A DNA stretch of 64,000 nucleotides from Bacillus subtilis. GTDB lineage: Bacteria > Bacillota > Bacilli > Bacillales > Bacillaceae_C. The notes under the pieces were generated by a model. That model was not told the origin of the DNA. It made no database searches and saw only the letters and a program-made list of their open reading frames with translations. Position 1 is the stretch's first letter; every line of letters begins with the position of its first letter. The position numbers were made by a program, and so were the translations under genes. Of the stretch, positions 57,812-64,000 are shown one piece after another. The stretch lies in assembly GCF_008764245.1 (NCBI RefSeq), contig NZ_VTQV01000006.1, positions 42,033 through 106,032 on the forward strand, given 5' to 3'.

Positions 57812-59014
57812 TTATTTATACTTTTCCATGATTTCCTCTATTGATTGATTCAGAGCCTTTACATTCACTTCTTGAACAGGGTGATCTTGAATCCCATATC
57901 TCTTTTTTAGTTCCAAAATCCGGAGCACACTTTCATCGATTCTCTTTTCACTCAATTCTCCTGCTTCCACCGCGTGAACGAGTGCATCAATCGCGGCTGT
58001 GGCATTATCATATTCGTGAGCAATTAAAATGATATCACTTCCTGCCTTGACAGATTGGACGGCTGCTTCCCCGATATCATAATGATTGGTAATGGCCTTC
58101 ATCGTCATGTCATCGGTCACCACAACACCATTAAAACCCAACTGTTTCCTTAACATGTCAGTGATCACCGTTTCGGACATAGATGATGGATAGGTTGGAT
58201 CTATCTCCGGTAGTAAAATATGGGCGACCATGACCATATCGGCTCCCTTATCAATCGCCTCTTGGAACGGAATCAGTTCAAGCTGCTCCAATTCTTCCGT
58301 GGATTTGCCAATCACAGGTAAATCTAAATGAGAATCCACGATTGTATCCCCATGTCCGGGAAAATGCTTGATCACAGACATGATTTGTTGTGACTGGATT
58401 CCTTTCATCGTTTCGATCCCCAAGCGGCTGACAAGCTGAGGGTCGGGACCAAACGAACGATCATTAATCACAGGATTATCTGGATTACTATTTACATCCA
58501 GTACAGGGGCGAAGTCCAGGTTAAATCCGAATGCTTTAACCTGCTTCCCAAGTATCTGCCCCACTTCAAAGGAAAAGGCTGGGTTATTTATAATCCCAAT
58601 CTCTTCATTCGTCGGCAATTTCAAAACTTCTTCCGGAAATCTAGATATCCGTCCTCCTTCTTGATCCACCCCTAGGAAAAGTGGAATGGAATTTGTTGCA
58701 TTTTTCTTCTTTATGTCATTTAATAAGGTCGTCAATTGTTCCGTGTTTTGCAGATTAGCTGCGAAAAAGATGAAGCCGCCAACTTGATGATGCTGAATCA
58801 GCTTTTTTGTCCCCTCGTCCATCTCTGTCCCATCAGGACCCGCAAAAATCATTTGGCCAATTTTTTCACGTATATCCATGGCGTTCAGTTGATCTGTCGA
58901 ATCCTTTTGTGACCTTACACCAGGAGTAGATTGTCCCTGCCAAGTTCGCCAGAAAAAATAAGCCGTCATTCCAAGCACTATAATGACCAAACAAATAAGC
59001 ACTTTTTTAATCAT
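57812..59014 (-). CDS. glycoside hydrolase family 3, NagZ-like beta-N-acetylglucosaminidase
   Basis: 400 aa from the ATG at 59014 (GAGG 9 bases upstream). An N-terminal membrane anchor (VLICLVIIVLGMTAYFFW), then a single GH3 barrel: KIGQMIFAGPDGTEMDE, FLGVDQEGGRISRF, FNLDFAPVLDVNSNPDNPVI, VIKHFPGHGDTIVDSH (the catalytic His/Asp dyad of NagZ) and the nucleophile in VVVTDDMTMKAI. B. subtilis NagZ is longer with a second domain; this is the one-domain form. It removes terminal GlcNAc from muropeptides in wall recycling. Confidence 0.92.
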   Translation of the reverse strand: MIKKVLICLVIIVLGMTAYFFWRTWQGQSTPGVRSQKDSTDQLNAMDIREKIGQMIFAGPDGTEMDEGTKKLIQHHQVGGFIFFAANLQNTEQLTTLLNDIKKKNATNSIPLFLGVDQEGGRISRFPEEVLKLPTNEEIGIINNPAFSFEVGQILGKQVKAFGFNLDFAPVLDVNSNPDNPVINDRSFGPDPQLVSRLGIETMKGIQSQQIMSVIKHFPGHGDTIVDSHLDLPVIGKSTEELEQLELIPFQEAIDKGADMVMVAHILLPEIDPTYPSSMSETVITDMLRKQLGFNGVVVTDDMTMKAITNHYDIGEAAVQSVKAGSDIILIAHEYDNATAAIDALVHAVEAGELSEKRIDESVLRILELKKRYGIQDHPVQEVNVKALNQSIEEIMEKYK

Positions 59015-59093
59015 ATGAACCATCCTCATTAAGAACTTTCTTTAGACTATCCTATTCTTTAATTTCCAACAATACCCCTTTGTAAATTAAATA

Positions 59094-59122
59094 TTGACTT
59101 TTCAATCTCTAACTGCTACAGT
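59094..59122 (+). promoter_or_regulatory. sigma-A promoter of the Vga-like ABC-F gene
   Basis: TTGACT (59094-59099), 17-bp spacer, TACAGT (59117-59122). It would give a leader of about 260 bases before the ABC-F start. Confidence 0.75.
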
Positions 59123-59128
59123 GACAGT

Positions 59129-59384
59129 AACTAAAAACGGAAGGGTGACCCAATTAGATGAAGAACTAATCCTATTTTTTGAAAACAATCGAGCGAAACG
59201 TGATAAAGAACAGATGTTTATCTGTCCTCTTTCACATGTCTTCGAACGGGCTTTTCAGAATAGGATTGGTTTTACTTATTGGGCAAAAGGGGATTCGTGT
59301 CTCTTTTTGTGTTGCCCGTATGCCTCCTATTCTGACTATAATAGGGGGCTTTTTTGTCTCCTAATCTCAAAATGTGGAGATGAT
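59129..59384 (+). promoter_or_regulatory. attenuator-like leader of the ABC-F gene
   Basis: In order: a minimal ORF ATG-AAG-AAC-TAA at 59158 behind GGAAGGGTG, a hairpin with GGGCAA/TTGCCC arms at 59281-59317, and a terminator (GCCTCCTAT 59322-59330 with ATAGGGGGC 59341-59349 and T7). A terminator ahead of the gene means expression needs read-through. Antibiotic-induced attenuation is known for Vga/VmlR-type genes. Confidence 0.75.
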
Positions 59385-59390
59385 TTGATC

Positions 59391-60953
59391 GTGTTATTAG
59401 AAGCAATCGAGCTAAAGTATTATGTGAAGGATCGCCTATTATTAGAAATTGAACATTTGCAAATTCAGGAAAAACACCGAATTGGCTTGGTGGGGAAAAA
59501 TGGAAGTGGAAAAACAACCTTATTAGAGCTGTTAGCGCAAGTGAGGCAGCCAGAATCCGGAAAAATTCACTGTTATGGCTCTTGTGAACTCCTCCCTCAA
59601 TTAAAAAAGACGAATACAACCAAGAGCGGCGGTGAAGTGACACAGGATTATATCAATCAAGCGTTGGCCAAGAAGCCTGACCTTTTGTTTGCTGATGAAC
59701 CGACTACAAATTTAGATACGGATCATATCGAAAAACTTGAAAGGCAATTACAGAGATGGTCAGGGGCCTTCATTCTTGTGTCGCATGATCGCGAATTCCT
59801 TGATGCTCTTTGTACGACCATTTGGGAATTAGAAGAAGGTCAAATCAAAGAGTACACAGGAAATTATTCTGATTATGTCACACAAAAAGAATTAGAACGA
59901 AGGCAACAGGAAAGCGCTTATGAGCAATATGAACGAAAGAAGCAACAATTAGAGGAAGCACTTGTATTAAAAGAACAGAAAGCAGCTCGTGCCACAAAAG
60001 CCCCGAAGAACTTAAGTGCTTCCGAAGCTAGGATTAAAGGGGCAAAGCCGTATTTCGCCAATAAGCAAAAAAAGCTCCGCCAAGCAGCTAAGGCAATTGA
60101 AACCCGTCTAGAAAAGTTAGAAAAGGTTGAAAAGGCGAAGGAAACACCGGCAATCAAAATGAATGTACCAAATGAAGAAACGTTCAAAGGTCGGATCATT
60201 CTAAGAGTAGAGGAGGTCATAGGGAAAGTCGGTGAGCGAACTCTTTGGAAAAAAGCCAGTTTTCATGTTAAGGGCGGAGATAAGCTAGCGATAATCGGGC
60301 CAAACGGCAGTGGAAAAACGACACTCGTTAAAAAAATGATCCGGCAAGAGGAAGGCATCCGCTTCTCCCCTTCTGTTAAAGTCGGCTATTTCAGCCAAAA
60401 CTTGGACGTACTAGATGTCAATCAATCGATTTTAGAAAATGTTCGCTCGACATCTAAGCAAGAGGAAAGCCTTATTCGAACCGTGCTTGCAAGATTGCAC
60501 TTTTTTCGTGAGGATGTGTATAAAAAAGTGTCCGTCTTAAGTGGTGGAGAGCGTGTGAAAGTCGCCTTCGCCAAAATATTTGTGAGTGATATTAACACAA
60601 TTTTCATGGATGAACCGACAAACTTCCTTGATATTCAGGCCGTGGAGGCATTAGAATCTTTGCTTCAGGAATACGCGGGCACAGTCGTCTTCGTTTCCCA
60701 TGATCGTCGTTTTATTGAATCGATAGCCAATCGAATTTTAGCGATCGAAAAGCAGGAATTACAAGTTTTTGATGGAAGTTATAAGGAATATGAACAAGCT
60801 AGTGTAAAAACGGAGCGAGATGCATCGGAAGATAAGCGACTTTTACTCGAAACGAAAATAACCGATGTCCTCAGTCGACTGAGTATTGAACCTTCGTCAG
60901 AATTAGAAGAGGAATTCCAACAATTATTGCAACAAAAACGCAATTTGGAATAG
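59391..60953 (+). CDS. Vga-family ABC-F ribosome protection protein
   Basis: 520 aa from the GTG at 59391 (GTGGAG 11 bases upstream; a TTG at 59385 is the alternative); the longer frame from 59094 runs through the leader. Two ATPase domains without membrane segments. ABC1: GLVGKNGSGKTTLLELL, KSGGEVTQDYINQAL, LLFADEPTTNLD. Basic coiled linker at about 165-260. ABC2: AIIGPNGSGKTTLVKK, VLSGGERVKVAFAK, FMDEPTNFLD. The C-terminal LLLETKITDVLSRLSIEPS matches Vga(A), as do many blocks. Such proteins displace lincosamides, pleuromutilins and streptogramin A from the ribosome. Confidence 0.93.
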   Translation: MLLEAIELKYYVKDRLLLEIEHLQIQEKHRIGLVGKNGSGKTTLLELLAQVRQPESGKIHCYGSCELLPQLKKTNTTKSGGEVTQDYINQALAKKPDLLFADEPTTNLDTDHIEKLERQLQRWSGAFILVSHDREFLDALCTTIWELEEGQIKEYTGNYSDYVTQKELERRQQESAYEQYERKKQQLEEALVLKEQKAARATKAPKNLSASEARIKGAKPYFANKQKKLRQAAKAIETRLEKLEKVEKAKETPAIKMNVPNEETFKGRIILRVEEVIGKVGERTLWKKASFHVKGGDKLAIIGPNGSGKTTLVKKMIRQEEGIRFSPSVKVGYFSQNLDVLDVNQSILENVRSTSKQEESLIRTVLARLHFFREDVYKKVSVLSGGERVKVAFAKIFVSDINTIFMDEPTNFLDIQAVEALESLLQEYAGTVVFVSHDRRFIESIANRILAIEKQELQVFDGSYKEYEQASVKTERDASEDKRLLLETKITDVLSRLSIEPSSELEEEFQQLLQQKRNLE

Positions 60954-60973
60954 GAATTGTAGGAAAGTAACCG

Positions 60974-61018
60974 TGAACAATATCCGTGGTATGTATCTGA
61001 TCACGGGTATTGTTTGCA
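60974..61018 (+). terminator. hairpin after the ABC-F gene
   Basis: AACAATATCCGTG and CACGGGTATTGTT form a 13-bp stem around a 13-base loop, with a weak T-tract. Confidence 0.65.
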
Positions 61019-61153
61019 TGATATTACTAAAAGGGAGGTTTGCCTTCTTTCTATAGATATCTTATTTATCCGTTCTTAATAAAGAACTAGTTATCATTCT
61101 AAATGAAAACCCTATAAATGGCAACAAAAACTTAATATGGAAGGAGCCTTAAA

Positions 61154-62083
61154 ATGCAGTCTTTCAAATTACATATGGATGTTTATGAGGCAACCAGCAA
61201 ACTAAATGATCTTTTTAAAGAACCAGTTTCCAATGTGGCGGCCATTGAGATGGGAGAGCTTAGTCGAGTATTTAGCTTCAGCCATCTACAAAAAGAATAT
61301 GTGATTCATTTTAAAAATGATCGAGAATCGTTCGATAAAGCAAAATATATATATGAAAAATACTCTTCCCCCTCCCTTCCTATTCCGAAAGTGGTCAAAA
61401 TTGGAAGTCTGCCAGATATGTATTATGCCATCAGCGAAAAGGCAGCGGGTAAACCAACAAGTGATTGGGATGAAGAAAATAAAGTAGAGGCGATTTTAAA
61501 TCAATTGGCCATTCATTTTACATATATGAGTCAAATTCCAATTGATCCGGCTGTTGGTTTTGGAACAATCACAGCAAACCAAGAAACTGGTCAAAGGAAT
61601 TGGCAGGAAACCTTGGTTCATTTTTTTGATCCAGCCCAAGAAGGTTTCCATCACAATTGGACGCGATTGTATGCTGATAGCTTTTTAGAGGAAACTTTAT
61701 TTACGGAAGGCTTTGACAAAATGATGGCCCTAGCTGACTATTCTCCTTCTGAGCCCCATCTTGTTCATGGCGACTTTCATCTAGGCAATATGCTCTCTGA
61801 TGGACAGAGAGTGACAGGCATAGTCGATTGGGAAATGGCAATGTATGGTGATTTTATGTTTGATCTTGCTGGTTTGCATTTCTGGGCGCCACAGCTAGAA
61901 TTTCCGCAGCGAGTAAGAAAATCGTGGATCGAAGGCGGAAAAGACATTCCTTATTTTGAAGAGCGGTTACACTGCTATTTGCTCTTTAAAGGGATTGATG
62001 GCCTTCGCTTCTATGCGAAGAAAAACGACAAGGATGCCTATGATTATATGCGGGGGAGAGTGATTGATTTACTTAAAGAGTAA
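61154..62083 (+). CDS. aminoglycoside phosphotransferase (APH) family protein
   Basis: 309 aa. Protein-kinase-like APH fold: YVIHFKNDRESFDKAKYIYE (putative ATP-binding Lys region), the Brenner motif LVHGDFHLGNMLSDG with catalytic Asp, and GIVDWEMAMYGDFMFDLAGL with the metal Asp. The arrangement DWEMAMYGD is similar to hygromycin B phosphotransferases, but the real substrate is not known. AAGGAGCC precedes the ATG. It lies beside a Vga-type gene, so a resistance role is plausible, though many such kinases act on metabolites. Confidence 0.85.
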   Translation: MQSFKLHMDVYEATSKLNDLFKEPVSNVAAIEMGELSRVFSFSHLQKEYVIHFKNDRESFDKAKYIYEKYSSPSLPIPKVVKIGSLPDMYYAISEKAAGKPTSDWDEENKVEAILNQLAIHFTYMSQIPIDPAVGFGTITANQETGQRNWQETLVHFFDPAQEGFHHNWTRLYADSFLEETLFTEGFDKMMALADYSPSEPHLVHGDFHLGNMLSDGQRVTGIVDWEMAMYGDFMFDLAGLHFWAPQLEFPQRVRKSWIEGGKDIPYFEERLHCYLLFKGIDGLRFYAKKNDKDAYDYMRGRVIDLLKE

Positions 62084-62124
62084 CATTTAAAAGAGCGCCC
62101 TTTTGTTTAGACGATAATCAATGA

Positions 62125-62168
62125 CACCTAGGGGGAACAACAAGGTAGTCACCCTAGGCATCATTTTA
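62125..62168. terminator. hairpin between convergent genes
   Basis: TGACACCTAGGG pairs with CCCTAGGCATCA (one bulge), followed by TTTTATTT on the plus strand. It ends the APH gene. Confidence 0.75.
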
Positions 62169-62231
62169 TTTACTCACCATGATTCTTTGATCTCGTTTTA
62201 AATTGTACCGCGCATTTCTTTCGCTTAACTA

Positions 62232-62627
62232 TTACTTCGAATAATTTAGTTCCCAACTGATTCCAAATTGATCCTTCACAATGGCGTGTTTTGCTCCCCA
62301 GAAAGTATCTTGAAGCTCCATTTGGACATGTCCTTTTTTAGCCAACTCTTGATAGATCCTTGTGATTTCTTCTTCACTATCTAGATCGGGCCCAAGCAAA
62401 ATCGCATTCCCATTCACTATTTTATCATCAAAGACATCAGCAAAATATAGCACACATGCTTCATTGATATGGAGCTCTGCATGAATATATTTCCCTTCAT
62501 GACCTTTGAACATTTCCATCCCGTCACCTAATTGTGTATTTTTGATTTCACCGCCAAATACTTGCTGATAAAATTCAATCGCTTCTTTACAGTTCTTAAT
62601 CCTTAAATGGGGTACAATTTGCTTCAC
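62232..62627 (-). CDS. VOC family protein (PhnB/YjdN-like)
   Basis: 131 aa, two beta-alpha-beta-beta-beta modules of the glyoxalase/bleomycin-resistance superfamily. Opening VPHLRIKNCKEAIEFYQQVF, middle HAELHINEACVLYFADVF, end DTFWGAKHAIVKDQFGISWE, which follows the PhnB-like pattern. GTG start with GGAGGG six bases upstream. Function not predictable; monocistronic. Confidence 0.87.
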   Translation of the reverse strand: MKQIVPHLRIKNCKEAIEFYQQVFGGEIKNTQLGDGMEMFKGHEGKYIHAELHINEACVLYFADVFDDKIVNGNAILLGPDLDSEEEITRIYQELAKKGHVQMELQDTFWGAKHAIVKDQFGISWELNYSK

Positions 62628-62900
62628 GAAAACCCTCCTCCTATCTTTGTGAAGATAGAATACCCCTTTAGCACTTTCATGTCAAAAAAACCTTAAATAA
62701 AATTGGAAATGAGCTAAAAAATTAAGATTGAACCTATTGGCTTATTTAAGGCTACAATTCAATTAATTCCTCTTTCCATCATTTATGAATTCAATATTTG
62801 ATATGCAGCTTAATGATGGTAAACAGTATGAAATAGCAGATAGTGTGTTAAAGTTAATGGCTCTAGCTCCTACTGCTAATCCACTGATTAAAGTTTCACA
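62628..62900. other. intergenic gap, 273 bp
   Basis: It contains the VOC promoter region and the 3' flank of the Rpn gene. The short open frame over 62785-63027 runs antisense to the nuclease gene and looks like chance. I see no repeat or RNA gene. Confidence 0.4.
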
Positions 62901-64000
62901 TTATGAATTATTCATTTCACGCTGCAACTCCATAATTTCTTCCTTTCGAAAACCGGTTGATTCAACAATCAAATCAACTTTCACGCCTGCTTTTAGAAGT
63001 CGGATGGCAATTTCCATTTTTGCTTGAATTTCTTTTTGTTTTGCTTCTTTTGCCTTCTGTTCCACCTCTTTTGCCTTCCGCTCTACTTCTTTTGTTTTTT
63101 GTGTGATCGCGTTTTCCCTTTGTTCCAAGTTTCTCGCTTTCTTAAGATTTCGCTCTTCCGCTTCTCGATTTCGCTCTTCTGCTACTCGATTCCGTTCTTC
63201 TGCTACTCGATTCCGTTCTTCTACTTTCCGGTTTCGTTCTTCCGCCTCTCGATTCTTTTGTTCCCATTTATCCATTTTTGTGCGGTAAGCTTCCTCATCC
63301 AAAATATGTTTTAGTCTGCTTTCATAAGCACGTACTTCTTCTTCCGTCATGCTTAGCTCTTCCCAACCTTCAAATGCGGAGTACAATATTTTATCATCCA
63401 TCGCAATCACCTCCAACTCTTTATAAATATCTTCATAGACTTTCCCATTGCGGTGATCTACAATACCAAGCAACAATAGCCATCTCACCAATAGATCATT
63501 CCACGGATCCAATTGATCTTCTTTCCAATCCCTTAATAGCTTTGGCATTTCAATATAATGAAATTCCATCGTATTTGTTAGCTTAAATATTTCTTGATCC
63601 TCATATAAGTGATACATTGTGTGATAACGATCGGTTTGATCCAACATTGTATAATTAAGAATGTTAATCGAAATAACCGGTCTTAATTCGTCATAATCCA
63701 TATTCTTCTTTAGCGTTTCTGTATATAATCTTGACCAGTAAAATAGTGAGCGATTAATCATATTGTATTTGTTTGAAAATTGAATTTCTACATTAATACG
63801 TTCATCATGCTCGGTCACGACCAGAATGTCTAATCTTGATAATTTATCGTCCACATACTCTCTACCGATTTCAGTATTCAAAAAAGCAATATCTTTGATT
63901 TGACCTCTGCCCGCCTTCTGCAAAAATGCATTCAAAAACACAATCATCAAGTGTTTGTTTTTTTCACTTCCAAAAAGTTGCTTAAATGCATAATCAATCT
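62901..64000 (-). CDS. Rpn family recombination-promoting nuclease / PD-(D/E)XK transposase-like protein (5' end outside window)
   Basis: At least 366 aa; the frame stays open to the window edge, where it reads DYAFKQLFGSEKNKHLMIVF, the family motif near the N-terminus. The nuclease core follows: RLDILVVTEHDERINVEIQF (D...E.Q type active site), YWSRLYTETL, PVISINILNYTM. The C-terminal third is a charged coiled coil with five tandem 7-residue units (NREAEER, NRKVEER, NRVAEER twice, NREAEER) encoded by 21-bp DNA repeats. It ends with a helix-turn-like LLKAGVKVDLIVESTGF. Such proteins nick DNA and promote RecA-independent recombination. Confidence 0.88.
   Translation of the reverse strand, partial: IDYAFKQLFGSEKNKHLMIVFLNAFLQKAGRGQIKDIAFLNTEIGREYVDDKLSRLDILVVTEHDERINVEIQFSNKYNMINRSLFYWSRLYTETLKKNMDYDELRPVISINILNYTMLDQTDRYHTMYHLYEDQEIFKLTNTMEFHYIEMPKLLRDWKEDQLDPWNDLLVRWLLLLGIVDHRNGKVYEDIYKELEVIAMDDKILYSAFEGWEELSMTEEEVRAYESRLKHILDEEAYRTKMDKWEQKNREAEERNRKVEERNRVAEERNRVAEERNREAEERNLKKARNLEQRENAITQKTKEVERKAKEVEQKAKEAKQKEIQAKMEIAIRLLKAGVKVDLIVESTGFRKEEIMELQREMNNS
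63145..63258 (-). repeat. 21-bp in-frame repeats within the Rpn gene
   Basis: Plus-strand words such as TCGATTCCGTTCTTCTGCTA recur at 21-bp steps, about five copies, encoding the heptad units of the coiled coil. Two neighbouring copies are identical, so copy number is likely to vary. Confidence 0.8.

Noticed and set aside
59094-59390. 99-codon N-terminal extension of the ABC-F protein
   Set aside because: The frame happens to be open through the promoter, the leader hairpins and the terminator; Vga-type proteins start at the position matching 59391.
63024-63314. Phe/Cys-rich frames on the plus strand across the Rpn gene
   Set aside because: They are antisense shadows of the coiled-coil repeats; the nuclease frame on the other strand explains the region.

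Overview
The window looks like chromosome of a spore-forming, low-GC Bacillota, most likely Bacillaceae. The evidence is an alpha/beta-type small acid-soluble spore protein gene, many families typical of Bacillus (YjzC, DUF2089, DUF4097, CdaR-GlcDF, a YvdTSR-like SMR cassette, a Bce-type peptide-sensing module), strong AGGAGG ribosome binding sites, sigma-A promoters and many Rho-independent terminators. No phage, plasmid or CRISPR region is visible. Species cannot be named from the sequence alone.

Layout. 1-6.1 kb: a polar amino acid ABC importer lies between two arrays of 52-bp tandem repeats, followed by YjzC, VanZ and a DUF2089 operon. 6.2-10.3 kb: an AraC-controlled sugar or polyol operon (isomerase plus two Gfo/Idh/MocA dehydrogenases). 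10.4-15.0 kb: Cu/Zn-SOD-like lipoprotein, GntR regulator, small alarmone synthetase, tRNA-Pro(GGG), lipM-lipA. 15.0-25.0 kb: DUF368 lipid-carrier flippase, NatAB-like exporter, PadR/DUF2812 pair and a Bce-type two-component/ABC module whose halves are separated by a pile of repeat elements. 25-34 kb: alkyltransferase-like protein, NERD protein (apparently with an ATA start), MFS pump, PadR-DUF1700-DUF4097 operon with a duplicated tail, a CPBP protease, and a TetR-mntA-hepT operon in which hepT is frameshifted. 34-43 kb: GlcDF/CdaR, LysR/YeiH, MscS and alkaline phosphatase. 43-49 kb: internally duplicated lipoprotein, SASP, SMR pair with TetR, DUF5068 lipoprotein, YbjQ, MprF-like flippase domain. 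49-55 kb: mevalonate kinase, diphosphomevalonate decarboxylase, phosphomevalonate kinase and type 2 IPP isomerase behind a TctA-type permease, apparently one operon from a near-consensus promoter. 55-64 kb: ABC-LytTR-DUF3021 operon, NagZ-like hydrolase, a Vga-family ABC-F gene with an attenuator-like leader, an APH-family kinase, a VOC protein and the 3' part of an Rpn-family nuclease gene.

The most interesting points are the carboxylate-type transporter fused by operon structure to the lower mevalonate pathway (a possible mevalonate salvage unit), the 4-bp duplication that breaks the HepT toxin, the ATA start, the duplicated DUF4097 tail that supplies the CPBP stop codon, and at least four families of short intergenic repeats. 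Functions are inferred from recognisable motifs and family memory; no database search was run.
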